Positions 1 to 8,917 of a stretch of 64,000 nt of DNA are shown here, one piece after another. Within the stretch, counting starts at the first letter, position 1. Each line of letters opens with the position of its first letter. Origin of the DNA: a bacterium. GTDB lineage: Bacteria > Bacteroidota > Ignavibacteria > Kapaibacteriales > UBA7675. The notes below the pieces were generated by a model that had not been told where the DNA came from, did not search any database, and worked only from the letters and a program-made list of their open reading frames with translations. The stretch covers positions 26,388-90,387 of the forward strand of contig JAUIKM010000023.1 in the NCBI GenBank assembly GCA_030430495.1. The letters run 5' to 3'. Both the position numbers and the translations under genes were made by a program.

Positions 1-43
1 TTTTACGATGTTGACATTCCACTCAGAGCAAAATCCGGCTCCC

Positions 44-3000
44 ATGAATTTCCGAACACTCTTTCTCGTGTGCCTGTGTGTGCTGTTCAGTGCGGTTGCG
101 GCGGCAATGGCCGCGTCGCCGGTGGATCTCGGCGGGCTGAAGCCGGGGTTGCAGGTGCGCGTGCTGGACGACGGCATCCTTTTTCATCACTACGTCGTCG
201 ACGCGGAAGTCGTGCGCGAAACATGCGTGCGCATGCGCGTCGGGCCGGCCGATGAGGCGGCGGAAACGCGTTTACTGCGATCGGGCCAGGTGGAATTGCA
301 GGGAAATTTGTACGGCAGGCGGCCGACGTCGCTGGAAGTGCCGCAGGTTTGCGACGGCGTCGACATGCTGGTGCACGCGCAGGGCGGACTGCCGCGCTAC
401 GACTTTGTGCTGCGCCCCGGGCTGGATCCGCATCAACTGCGCCTGGCCTTCAGCGGGATTGACAGTCTGTCGGTGGATGACGAAGAACTGACGCTCTACA
501 GCGGGGGACATCTCCTGAACCACGGCGGACTGTTTGCCTATCAGGAAACGAGTCACGGCCGCATTGCAGTCGACTGTCAATTTATCGACGCAGGTAAAGT
601 TGACGATGAATGGACGGCGGCCTTCCGCGTCGGCGCATATGATCCCGCGCTGTCTTTGATTATCGATCCGCTGGTGGACGCGACCTATTGGGGCGGCCTC
701 GGCGCAGAAAATATTTGCGATATGCGCCGGCGCGACGACGGCAGCATCGTGGTGGTGGGCGAGACGAAATCGGTTGATTTCCCGATCACGCTGGGCGATG
801 GGGTGCGTGCGGACATGGACGGGCACGACATCTTTATCAGCGCTTTTGCGCCGAACGGCACGGACCTGCTGTGGTCGCGCATTCTGGGCGGCAGCTCGGA
901 CGATCTGGTCGGCGGCATGAGCATCGGCAACGACGGACGGATCATCATCTGCGGCCAGACCGGCTCGGACGACTTTTCCACGCCGGGATTCACGTTTGAG
1001 GGCGAGACGCGCGGCACGACCGACGGTTTTGTGCTGGTGTTGCTGCCGGACGGCGAAAATGTGGAGTATTTCAGGTTGATCGGCGGCGAAGCCGACGACG
1101 CGATGACGGACGTGGTTTGGCACGGCGGCAAACGCCTGATGCTGCTTTGCGGCTGGACGGCCTCGCAGGATTTTCCCGTCAGCGGCGAAACGCCCTACCA
1201 GGTGGAGCTGAAACCGTCGAGCGACGGCAAACTGACGCGCGACGCCGTGGTGGTCTACCTGGACCAGCGCGAAAGTGATCTGCGGTACGCCACCTACCTG
1301 GGCGGCAACGGCGAGGATGCGGCGCTGGGCATCGCAACCGATCCGGACGGTGCGGCCTACGTCTGCGGCTATGCGGACACGCGCGAACTACGCGAAGCCA
1401 ACAACACCAACGCGGGTGGGCGCGACGCCTTTGCCGCGCGATTCTCTCCCGCCGGCGGCCTGCGCTACCTGCGTTTTCTGGGCGGCGAATACACCGACGT
1501 TGCGGCCGACATCAAGCGCATCGACGGCGCGCTGGTGGCAATCGTCGGCACGACATTTTCACCCGACTTTCCCTGGACCGCCGACGCGCCGCAGACTGAA
1601 ATGATCGGCGGCCCGACCTTCAGCGATGGGTTTCTGACGATTCTCAACGGCGACGGCGAGCTTGAAACCAGCGGATTTGTCGGCGGCAATTTCAACGACG
1701 AGCTGGCGGCGCTGGACATCAGGGAGCAGCGCTACCTGGCGATGGCGGGGCACAGCGCGTCGTCGCAGTTCGGATTTAACATCGAGGGTTGCAGCGGCAC
1801 GCGCGGCGTTGAAGACCTGTTTGCCGTGGTCTACGACCTGAACAACAACGACATCAGTTTTGCCGCGCAGCACGGCGGCACGCAGGCCGACAAGGCCAGG
1901 GCGGTCCAGTGGCGCAGCGACACGCGCATCCTGCTGGCCGGCGAGACTGTTTCGGACGATTTCCCGGTCGACATCGGCGCGCTGCGGGCGATGAAGCCCG
2001 ACACGCCGCCGGATAGGCCAATCGGATTTCTGGCGCAGTTGGACCTGGAGCAGGACGTTGAGTTCCGCGTCGGTGGACAACTGGACCTGGGCTACGTCGA
2101 GGCCGGATTTTTCAAATTCGTCGAAGTGACGATCTACAACCTGCGCAATACCGACCTGACGATCACGCTGGACGAGGGCGCGCACCTGGGCGAGCTGGTG
2201 TTGAGCTGGGTCGGGCAGATCACCATTCCACCCTGCGGTTCATACACAATCAACGTCAGCATCGCGCCGGTGACGCAACGCCACCACAGTACCGAGTTGA
2301 TTGTCCGCAGCGACGCGGGCGAAAAACGCTACGTCTTCCACGCGGTCAGTACAACGCCGAAGGACGCCTTTGCGGACGTCGTTCTGCGCATCCCGCGCGA
2401 TCTGGCGGCTGCGCCGGGCGAAGAATTTGTTTTGCCGATTTTTCTGGACGCCGCGCGTTTTGACCTGATGCCGGCGGAGCGGCCGACGAGTCTGACGATG
2501 AACCTGAGTTTCAACGCGCGCAGTTTTACCACGGTCGACGAAAGCGCGCGCGGCCTGGAAATTGATAACCGCCACGAAATTCCGCTCGCAATTGACTTCG
2601 GCGAAGGCGAATTCCGCGCGGGCATGACCCTGGTAGAAATTCCGATGATCGCCACGCTGGGCGACAGCCGCCAGACGCTGATCAACGTCTCCGATATTCG
2701 CTGGTTCAACGGCATCGGGGAGAACGAGGACATCACGACGGCCGTCAGTGCCGGACTATTCACGACGGAAGACGTCTGGTTTTTTCCCGACGGCTCGCCG
2801 CGCCTGATTCAATCGGCCGACGACAACTTTTATCTGGAGATTCTGCCGAGCGTCATCGGCGACGGCGTCCTGCGCGCGGTGATCGCATTGCCGGAAGGCG
2901 GCGGAGCGACCCTGAAAATCAGCGACCTGACCTTGACGCCGGTGCTGGACCTGACGCCGCAGTTGATCGCCGGTGCGGGACTGGCAGACTTCGAGGCCGA

Positions 3001-3085
3001 TATCAGCGCGCTGGGCGCGGGCGTCTACGCCGTCGAGCTGTCCGACGGGCGAAATTCCTTGTGGAGATTGATCCTGCTTGAATAA
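44..3085 (+). CDS. Secreted SBBP beta-propeller protein with C-terminal sorting-like domain
   Basis: About 1013 residues from the ATG at 44. An in-frame ATG at 8 would put 12 polar residues before the signal peptide, so 44 is preferred. Residues 1-24 form a signal peptide (hydrophobic run, then AAAMAASP). Residues about 215-660 contain SBBP-type repeats, each with a YxGG or GG(S/N/E)xxD turn and a SxDFP strand. Residues about 670-770 look like an ASH/choice-of-anchor D domain, and about 775-905 like a cohesin-type beta-sandwich. The last 95 residues end in a GVYAVEL...LWRLILLE strand pattern typical of Por/type IX secretion CTDs. Likely exported to the cell surface; substrate unknown. The OmpA-family gene starts 8 bp downstream, so the two are probably co-transcribed. 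Function beyond surface localisation is inference. Confidence 0.8.
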   Translation: MNFRTLFLVCLCVLFSAVAAAMAASPVDLGGLKPGLQVRVLDDGILFHHYVVDAEVVRETCVRMRVGPADEAAETRLLRSGQVELQGNLYGRRPTSLEVPQVCDGVDMLVHAQGGLPRYDFVLRPGLDPHQLRLAFSGIDSLSVDDEELTLYSGGHLLNHGGLFAYQETSHGRIAVDCQFIDAGKVDDEWTAAFRVGAYDPALSLIIDPLVDATYWGGLGAENICDMRRRDDGSIVVVGETKSVDFPITLGDGVRADMDGHDIFISAFAPNGTDLLWSRILGGSSDDLVGGMSIGNDGRIIICGQTGSDDFSTPGFTFEGETRGTTDGFVLVLLPDGENVEYFRLIGGEADDAMTDVVWHGGKRLMLLCGWTASQDFPVSGETPYQVELKPSSDGKLTRDAVVVYLDQRESDLRYATYLGGNGEDAALGIATDPDGAAYVCGYADTRELREANNTNAGGRDAFAARFSPAGGLRYLRFLGGEYTDVAADIKRIDGALVAIVGTTFSPDFPWTADAPQTEMIGGPTFSDGFLTILNGDGELETSGFVGGNFNDELAALDIREQRYLAMAGHSASSQFGFNIEGCSGTRGVEDLFAVVYDLNNNDISFAAQHGGTQADKARAVQWRSDTRILLAGETVSDDFPVDIGALRAMKPDTPPDRPIGFLAQLDLEQDVEFRVGGQLDLGYVEAGFFKFVEVTIYNLRNTDLTITLDEGAHLGELVLSWVGQITIPPCGSYTINVSIAPVTQRHHSTELIVRSDAGEKRYVFHAVSTTPKDAFADVVLRIPRDLAAAPGEEFVLPIFLDAARFDLMPAERPTSLTMNLSFNARSFTTVDESARGLEIDNRHEIPLAIDFGEGEFRAGMTLVEIPMIATLGDSRQTLINVSDIRWFNGIGENEDITTAVSAGLFTTEDVWFFPDGSPRLIQSADDNFYLEILPSVIGDGVLRAVIALPEGGGATLKISDLTLTPVLDLTPQLIAGAGLADFEADISALGAGVYAVELSDGRNSLWRLILLE

Positions 3086-3093
3086 ATTGCCGC

Positions 3094-5190
3094 ATGTTTT
3101 TGCATTTCAGGCGGTTTTTCTGCGGCCTTTTTTGTGTGTTTGCAGCGATTGCACCGACGCGAGGCGCTGAAGAAAGCGACTCCGAGATACGCTTCGGCGC
3201 GGCCATGTGGGGCGGGGTGACGAGCCTGGATGCTCCGGCCGTGCCGTTCAACGGCATCGAGCTGCCGCCGGACGCCACGGAGTTTTCCGCCGCCGACGCA
3301 TCGCACTTCGGCCTGCTGGCCGAATGGAATTATTACCCGACGCCCGCATGGTTCGTCGGCCTGCGGGCCGGCCTGGAAATTCAGACCGCCGCGCGTTTTA
3401 CCGCCACCGAAACCCAGTTGTACACGGACGACAACCTGATTGTGCGCGAGCTGCTGATCCAGCACACGCTCGACGCCGATCTGACCGCTGTCGGCGCCGG
3501 TCCGGTGGCCGGTTTTCACCTGCCGTTTTTGCCCGATCTGCGCATTGCGGCGGGGGCCTGGTTTTCCTGGCCGCTCAGCTCGCGTCTGATTCAGGAACAG
3601 AGCATTGTCGCGCCCGAGGGATTGACATTTGCCGGCGGGCAGACGCGTGTGCGCAGCCTGGACGAGGAGTGGACCAGCGTTGCCTCGCCTCTGGTGATCG
3701 GCGAAATCGGCATGCAGTTTGCGCTCGCGAGCCTGAGTTTCGGCGGTTGGGAGCCGCGCATCCTGGCGGGCTGGCGCAGCCCGCTGCAGTCAATCGACGC
3801 GGATATCGACTGGAACACACAGACGCTCACGGCCGGGCTGGGCCTGTACGAGATGGCCACGCCGCCGCGCCCCGTGCTGACCGACACAACCTGGCTGCGC
3901 GACACGGTCGACTTCACCTCGCCGGATATTGAGGAAGAGCGCGTGGAACCGGCCGCTTCCACGAGCACCTGGCAGCGCCAGGAGCTGCCCGACGCCATTT
4001 ACAACACGCTGATCGTGCGCGAGCGCTACCGCCGCATGGTGCCGGAGATTCGCAGCCTGCTGCTGCTCGGCATGCAGGTCAGTTTTGTCAAACGCGACGG
4101 CAGCGAATCCGGGAACATCACAATCGATCTGGAAGAATTTGTCGCGCTGGAGCGTTTTCCGCTGCTGCCCTATGTCTTTTTTGAACGCGAATCGGCGGAG
4201 CTGGCGGCGCGCTACCGCGGCGGTGCGCAGTCCGAATCCGCCGGAGATCTGGCGACTTACTGGGGGCTGATCGACACGCTGGCCGCGCGCATGCAACGCT
4301 TTCCCGCCGCGACGCTGACGCTGCGCGGGCTGTCCCTGGACGACGAGGCGGACCTGGGCCTGGCGCGTGCAAAAACAATCAAACAGGCGATTGTCCGGCG
4401 CAATGCCGCCCTCGATCCGCAGCGAATCGCGGTGGAGGGCATCGTGCCGGACGCCGCGGCCATCGACCGGCCGGAGCTGCGCGACGAACTGCGCCGCGTG
4501 GAGTGTTCGTCCGACGATCCGCATCTGCTGGAGCCCGCCGCGCGCAGCCAGGTGCAACGCCGCGCCGATCCGCCGACCGTGCGTTTTTATCCCGAAGTGT
4601 TCGCCGAGGCCGGCATCCGCGACTGGCGTCTGGAAATTCTGTGGCGCGACAGCGTGGCGGCCGCGATGGAGGGGCGCGGCGAGCCGCCCGTTTCGCTCGA
4701 CTGGAACCTGCGCGAAACGCAGGAGGCGCTCGGCATCGCGCTGGATCAACTGCGCCTGGACCACAGGCTGACGGTCACCGACGGGGACGGCCAGGTAAAA
4801 TCGACGGAGCGCGGTTCAATCGATTTCCGCCGCACTGCGCCGCCTTCGCACATCGACACGCTGGAGGAGCGCCGCATGTTGGCCTGGTATGCGCACAACG
4901 ACACCACGCTGCTGCCGCATCACGTTCGCGAGCTGCATTCCGTGGCGGAGTCGGGGCACAACTTAAACAACATCACAGTGTTCGGCGCGACGGACAACAC
5001 GGGCAGCGTCGACTACAATCGGGTGCTTTCGCGTCAGCGGGCGCAGGGCGCGGCGCGGCTGCTGGGGCCGCGTGCACGCGTGGCCGATGCCGCCGATGCC
5101 GCCGGGCTGACCGTTTACGACAATGCGCTGCCGGAGGGCCGCATGTACAACCGCCGCGTGGAGATTCTGTTGCTGCCGGATGCGCGCTGA
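3094..5190 (+). CDS. OmpA-family outer-membrane protein with two OmpA-like modules
   Basis: 698 residues. A signal peptide (residues 1-24, cleavage near TRGA-EES) is followed by a beta-strand-rich part resembling an outer-membrane barrel (about 25-245). Two OmpA-like peptidoglycan-binding modules follow. The first starts near residue 355 (YVFFERES) and the second covers about 590-690, with the conserved ATDNTG and a C-terminal NRRVEI helix-strand. Such double-module OmpA proteins are common in Ignavibacteria/Kapabacteria-type genomes (recalled, not searched). Likely role: linking outer membrane to peptidoglycan. It lies 8 bp after the SBBP protein gene and probably shares its transcript. Confidence 0.85.
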   Translation: MFLHFRRFFCGLFCVFAAIAPTRGAEESDSEIRFGAAMWGGVTSLDAPAVPFNGIELPPDATEFSAADASHFGLLAEWNYYPTPAWFVGLRAGLEIQTAARFTATETQLYTDDNLIVRELLIQHTLDADLTAVGAGPVAGFHLPFLPDLRIAAGAWFSWPLSSRLIQEQSIVAPEGLTFAGGQTRVRSLDEEWTSVASPLVIGEIGMQFALASLSFGGWEPRILAGWRSPLQSIDADIDWNTQTLTAGLGLYEMATPPRPVLTDTTWLRDTVDFTSPDIEEERVEPAASTSTWQRQELPDAIYNTLIVRERYRRMVPEIRSLLLLGMQVSFVKRDGSESGNITIDLEEFVALERFPLLPYVFFERESAELAARYRGGAQSESAGDLATYWGLIDTLAARMQRFPAATLTLRGLSLDDEADLGLARAKTIKQAIVRRNAALDPQRIAVEGIVPDAAAIDRPELRDELRRVECSSDDPHLLEPAARSQVQRRADPPTVRFYPEVFAEAGIRDWRLEILWRDSVAAAMEGRGEPPVSLDWNLRETQEALGIALDQLRLDHRLTVTDGDGQVKSTERGSIDFRRTAPPSHIDTLEERRMLAWYAHNDTTLLPHHVRELHSVAESGHNLNNITVFGATDNTGSVDYNRVLSRQRAQGAARLLGPRARVADAADAAGLTVYDNALPEGRMYNRRVEILLLPDAR

Positions 5191-5275
5191 GTTTGCCGTG
5201 TTCCGCACCGCTGTTTGTTAACTGTGTTTAACTCGGAGGCCGACGGCAGCCCGCATGATCACTGCGCCGTGCGGC

Positions 5276-5319
5276 TGCACTTCGTTGGCCTGCGGCTTGT
5301 TTTTGCTTTTGTTTGTCAC
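5276..5319 (+). repeat. Dispersed TTGTTTGTC repeat, copy 1
   Basis: Reads GCACTTCGTTGG...TGCGGCTTG...CTTTTGTTTGTCAC, matching the copies at 9246-9299, 24059-24111, 28143-28205 and 49739-49786. The shared elements are a CTTCG(C) box, a GGCTTG box, a T-rich run and TTGTTTGTCAC. Confidence 0.6.
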
Positions 5320-5485
5320 GGAGTTTCAAACCCGAAGTCTCCGAGTCTGTTAACAGTTTTCGCACTCGAAGTCTCGCTTCTGTTGCAGGAATTTCCGTTT
5401 AAGTCCGGCGCGCTCCGCGCCTTAAACACATGAGCGTCGCGCGCCCCGCGCCGACGTCATCATCCAGGTGAAATGTTTAAAACGA

Positions 5486-5519
5486 TCGAGGCCACCGTCG
5501 CAAACGACGATGGCCTCGA
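5486..5519 (-). terminator. Rho-independent-like terminator for the sigma/anti-sigma operon
   Basis: Arms TCGAGGCCA-C-CGTCG and CGACG-A-TGGCCTCGA around a CAAA loop, with one internal mismatch. On the minus strand the stem is followed by a T-rich stretch (CGTTTTAAACATTT), so it suits the minus-strand gene ending at 5608. It may also stop read-through from the OmpA gene. Confidence 0.7.
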
Positions 5520-5607
5520 ATCAGCGCGTAAGTACTCCCATTTTCAGTCGGTCGGCGCGCCGTTTCCGGTCGGGTGAACAACCGGCGCGGCGGCCGTCAG
5601 TGCCGCT

Positions 5608-6606
5608 CTAGTGCGGCAGCTCTTCCAAAGCTTTCTCGTAGTCTTTTGTATCGCGTCCCAGTTTGCGCAGCTGCTCAATGCTGTTGCGCAAGATGTCCTC
5701 GGTTGCATCGCGGTTGGCGCTCGTGGCATTCAGCAGGGCCAGGTCGGCCGTGCATTGAACTTCGAGTGCGCGCAGGCCGTGTTCCACCGCCAGATCGTGG
5801 GCGCGTTCGTACTGCGTCGCGGCCGCGCCCACGTCGCCCAGATGTGCGTAGACGCCGCCCAGGCGGTGCGCCGTCGTGGCTTCGCGCGCGGCGTCGCCCT
5901 GCTGGTGGTGGCGCTGCAGTTCTTCGCGCAGGCTGGCCGCGGCCATGCGCAGTTGTTTTTCCAGTCGTTCGGTGACGCGCGTACGGCCTTCCACCGTATT
6001 GCTGTTGGGCGTCTCACTGTCGCTGCGGATCTCCACCGACTGGCTGTCCGGGGCGTCGGCCGCACTGCCGGACTGCGGCATGGCCTGATCCGACGTGCGC
6101 GCCGGACCGGGATTAAATCCGTCGATCGTGCCGGCGTGTTCCACGTCGCGTTCGATCGTGCCGTAGTCCTGTGCGCGGTCGTTGTGCGATTGGTCCGGCG
6201 GGAAGTTGAGTTCGATTGTGGGTGTTGGTACGGCGGTGAGTGCGGCTTCCGGCGCGGGTGGGGTGTCGATTACAGCCGTGTTGTCGCCGGCGAACCACAG
6301 GAGCGCCGCGACGGTCAGCAGGATGACGGCTCCGCCGGCAATCCATGCGGTTTTGACGCCCGCGGCCTTGCCGGCGGCGGCGCCGGACTGGCTCTGGATG
6401 TTCTGCAGGACGCGCGTGCGGAAATCCGCGCTGGCGCTGTGCGACAGTTCGGCGCGTTCGGTCAGCAGGTTTTCGACCTGTTGCAGCTCGCGAACTTCCT
6501 CTGCAAGGCTCGAATCCTGCGCCAGCAGTTGCTCGAGTCGCAGGCGGTCAGCTTCGCTGAGGGCGCCGTCCAGCAGTTGTACAAGTAGTTCTTCGCTCTG
6601 GCTCAT
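5608..6606 (-). CDS. Anti-sigma-factor-like membrane protein with periplasmic TPR region
   Basis: 332 residues. Residues 1-60 form an acidic, leucine-rich helical domain (EELLVQLLDGALSEAD) resembling the cytoplasmic N-terminus of RsgI/zf-HC2-type anti-sigma proteins, but without a His-Cys zinc motif. One transmembrane helix spans residues 86-107. The outer part has a Pro/Thr-rich linker and then helical repeats resembling TPRs (residues about 220-332, with Ala/Leu spacing such as AATQYERAHDLAVEHG). Its ATG overlaps the stop of the sigma-factor gene by 4 bp (ATGA), the usual arrangement for a sigma factor and its membrane regulator. Anti-sigma function is inferred from topology and neighbour. 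The TPR domain could sense a periplasmic or peptide partner. Confidence 0.72.
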   Translation of the reverse strand: MSQSEELLVQLLDGALSEADRLRLEQLLAQDSSLAEEVRELQQVENLLTERAELSHSASADFRTRVLQNIQSQSGAAAGKAAGVKTAWIAGGAVILLTVAALLWFAGDNTAVIDTPPAPEAALTAVPTPTIELNFPPDQSHNDRAQDYGTIERDVEHAGTIDGFNPGPARTSDQAMPQSGSAADAPDSQSVEIRSDSETPNSNTVEGRTRVTERLEKQLRMAAASLREELQRHHQQGDAAREATTAHRLGGVYAHLGDVGAAATQYERAHDLAVEHGLRALEVQCTADLALLNATSANRDATEDILRNSIEQLRKLGRDTKDYEKALEELPH

Positions 6607-7169
6607 GTTGTTTCTTGCATATATGGTTGCAATGTTTTGCGGAGGAGCTTTTTGGCCCTGAAGATGCGCACCTTGACCAATGAGAGGCTGATGTTCATCA
6701 TTTCGGCTATTTCGTCGTAGGAAAAGCCGCTCAGGTACTTGTATTCGATCGGGAGCCGGAACTCATCCGGCAGGTTGAGTACCGCCTGATCGAAAGCTTC
6801 CCGCAGCAAAAAATCATCTCCGGTTTTGTCGGCCGTGTTCGGGATGGATTCGGCCAGTTCATCAACGGGAGTAGTATGCGCGCTGGAGCGTTTGGCCTTC
6901 AGGCAAAAGTTGCGGGCAATCGTAAAGATCCACGCCGCAAAGTTTCCGCCCCGGTATGAATCGCGGCTTTTGTACGCCGTCATCATCGTGGTTTGGTATG
7001 CGTCTTCCGCCGCCTCGCGGTCTTTCAGGACCGTGAGGCAGTACGCAAAAATTCGCCTGTCGTACCGCCGGTAAATCTCTTCGAAGGCCCGCTCGTCGTT
7101 GTTCCGCACCATTGCGAACACATCATCATCGCTGAGCGCTTCGAGTGACTCACGATTTGTTTTGCTCAT
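6603..7169 (-). CDS. ECF-type RNA polymerase sigma factor
   Basis: 188 residues from the ATG at 7169 (MSKTNRES). An upstream in-frame ATG at 7220 would add an unlikely Cys-rich leader. Region 2 is clear (FEEIYRRYDRRIFAYC..., DREAAEDAYQTTMM, and FAAWIFTIARN for the -10 contact). Region 4 has the helix-turn-helix GFSYDEIAEMMNISLSLVKVR. Length is typical of ECF factors (about 170-200). It overlaps the next gene, a membrane anti-sigma-like protein, by 4 bp. The target regulon cannot be deduced; such loci are usually autoregulated. Confidence 0.92.
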   Translation of the reverse strand: MSKTNRESLEALSDDDVFAMVRNNDERAFEEIYRRYDRRIFAYCLTVLKDREAAEDAYQTTMMTAYKSRDSYRGGNFAAWIFTIARNFCLKAKRSSAHTTPVDELAESIPNTADKTGDDFLLREAFDQAVLNLPDEFRLPIEYKYLSGFSYDEIAEMMNISLSLVKVRIFRAKKLLRKTLQPYMQETT

Positions 7170-7406
7170 TTGCTCGAAACAATCCTGCCAACAATGGAAT
7201 GTTACAGACTGCCCGCTCATAGCCGTCGGCGGCGTTTTTTTGGCTCTTTCCGAGCTTGGAAACGGTTCCCGGCGGCTGCGGAATCACGCGGACGAAACAA
7301 GCCGCGGCAGCGTTTAACATTTTTTTGAAAAGCCCGGTAACTATTCATTGGAAGCCGGATTGCTCCGGTCACAGTCCCTGAGACAGGACCCGATCATAAC
7401 GAGACC

Positions 7407-7742
7407 ATGACTGAAACCTCGCTCCACATATCGCACGCATTAACAAACAAGAAGGCTGTTTTAAAATCAGGCCGGATTGGGGCGTTTGCTGCGAAGCACG
7501 GTAAAAGTAGCAGCTACAGTTATTGGCTTAAACAAGATGTGTCCGCAGCGCCGAAAGGTGCGGACGGACCGGAGAACAATCTCACATTCTACCAGAACCC
7601 GGAACATACTGGATCCACTGATTCAATTGTCGGCCACATGCGGACCCGGAAGCCGTATGCAGGGATAATTGATGTACGACGCCAGGCCGATCACATCAGG
7701 ACAACCATGGAGTTGAAGGAGGTAGTGACGAGATCGACCTGA
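7407..7742 (+). CDS. Doubtful small hypothetical protein
   Basis: 111 codons starting MTETSLHIS, hydrophilic, with no domain, signal peptide or helix pattern that I recognise. There is no clear ribosome binding site before the ATG. The only support is that a strong terminator lies about 140 bp downstream (7880-7913), so something here is likely transcribed. That could be this ORF or a non-coding RNA. More likely not coding. Confidence 0.2.
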   Translation: MTETSLHISHALTNKKAVLKSGRIGAFAAKHGKSSSYSYWLKQDVSAAPKGADGPENNLTFYQNPEHTGSTDSIVGHMRTRKPYAGIIDVRRQADHIRTTMELKEVVTRST

Positions 7743-7879
7743 ATGTCGATTCGTGCGGATGCCAAACCGGCCCGGTTTACCGACCGCGGGCGGAGGCGTC
7801 TACCCGGCGGGAATGCGGAGGAACACATTCCCCGGACAATATGGCGCTCGACGCTATCACCTGATCCACCACCGGACAG

Positions 7880-7913
7880 ACACGCCGCGTATCATGCTTG
7901 ATGCGCGGCGTGT
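7880..7913 (+). terminator. Strong hairpin terminator of an unknown upstream transcript
   Basis: Arms ACACGCCGCG and CGCGGCGTGT (10 bp, perfect), with a further ATCA/TGAT stem around a TGCT loop, followed by TATTTTC. A TTG/ATG that would extend the downstream gene (7898/7901) sits inside this loop, so the downstream gene should start later. Confidence 0.75.
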
Positions 7914-8059
7914 TATTTTCAGGCCCGGCCAACACCGAAATTGCCCGTACACTTGCTGTAGATTTCAACCGTTACTGTGCCCTGCGCCCGGCGGATGCAC
8001 CGTCGCGGCGCGGCGGACGCCTTCCGCCGTCGAATCTTCTTCACGCATTGCACACTTCT

Positions 8060-8917
8060 GTGAACAATATTCGCAGCTATTTGCGAGACTCGGTCGACCG
8101 CATCGATTTTGTCGTCTGGGGACTCGTCATCGTCTTTTTCCAGGTGTCGGCGGCGGTCAACGGCGGCGACGGCCCCATGTCTCTGCTGGCGGCGCTGGGC
8201 ATCATCGCGGCCATGCTGCTTATCAGCACTTCGATCGAGGTGTTGATCGGCACGATGCGCAACATGCCGGGCATCGGCACGCTGATCGGCTTTATCACGA
8301 ACGGCCCGGAAGCGCTGGTGCTGCTGATCGGCCTGCTGGACAACGACATCATTTTTGCCTCGTCGACGCCATTGGGTTCCAACCCGATGAACGTCCTGCT
8401 GTTTTTCCTGGCGACGACGCTGACGGGGACGGTGGCGGTGGTCTGGGCGCGCAGGATCGTGTACCGTTATCTCGTTTTTATCGCCACGATAGCAATTGCA
8501 CTGAGTTTTTACCTGATTCCGGTTGAGATGTATGGCTCCTGGCTGATGTACTGGCTGATCGGCGTGCTGGCGATTTCTGGCCTCATCTTTGCGACGCGCC
8601 CCGCCGAGGAGTTGCCGGAGGACGACGTGGCGCTGAGCCGCATCTGGATGCTGCCGGCGCTGGCGGTGCTGGTCGGCGCGGGCGTACTGCTGGATTTTGT
8701 CGTGACGATGGCTTCGGACGTGTCGATGGCGCCGAAAGGCGTGATCGGTTTTATCGTGCTTTCGACGATGACGTCCTGGCCCGAGTTCAAATCGACGCTG
8801 TCGCTGCTGCGCAAGGACATGCCGCTGGCGGCTTTTTTGAACATTCTGGTCAGCAACATCACCAACTTGTGGCTGGCCTGTCTCGGCGTACTGATTTACT
8901 GGCTGCTGTCATTCTGA
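8060..8917 (+). CDS. Sodium/calcium-exchanger-like integral membrane protein
   Basis: About 285 residues from a GTG at 8060. The frame is open back to 7898, but that region lies in a terminator hairpin and is poor in coding character, so the start is uncertain. It contains about 10 hydrophobic segments. Two related segments resemble the alpha-repeats of the cation/Ca2+ exchanger superfamily: an N-terminal IGFITNGPEALVLL...SSTPLGSNPMNVLL and a C-terminal GFIVLSTMTSWPEFKSTL...LNILVSNITNLWL. The (N/W)PE acid and the downstream SNxxN pattern match ion-coordinating positions of NCX/CAX proteins. Likely an inner-membrane cation antiporter; the ion is unknown. No clear operon partner. Confidence 0.7.
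   Translation: MNNIRSYLRDSVDRIDFVVWGLVIVFFQVSAAVNGGDGPMSLLAALGIIAAMLLISTSIEVLIGTMRNMPGIGTLIGFITNGPEALVLLIGLLDNDIIFASSTPLGSNPMNVLLFFLATTLTGTVAVVWARRIVYRYLVFIATIAIALSFYLIPVEMYGSWLMYWLIGVLAISGLIFATRPAEELPEDDVALSRIWMLPALAVLVGAGVLLDFVVTMASDVSMAPKGVIGFIVLSTMTSWPEFKSTLSLLRKDMPLAAFLNILVSNITNLWLACLGVLIYWLLSF

Larger units (their letters stand above)
5191..5607. other. Intergenic stretch between converging genes
   Basis: No credible gene. It holds a copy of the dispersed TTGTTTGTC repeat (about 5276-5319), a GAAGTCTCCGAGTC segment (5334-5347) that recurs at 49894-49907, and a strong hairpin at 5486-5519. Confidence 0.6.
7170..8059. other. Long intergenic stretch with an orphan terminator
   Basis: Upstream region of the sigma operon (minus), then about 700 bp of plus-strand sequence without a convincing gene. 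It contains one doubtful small ORF (7407-7742), a short palindrome (AAACCGG-C-CCGGTTT near 7764-7778) and a strong hairpin terminator at 7880-7913. Coding signal is weak throughout. Confidence 0.5.

Noticed and set aside
7898..8059. Earlier start (TTG/ATG at 7898/7901) for the exchanger-like protein
   Set aside because: These codons lie in the loop of a strong terminator hairpin, have no ribosome binding site, and the added 54 residues look non-coding.
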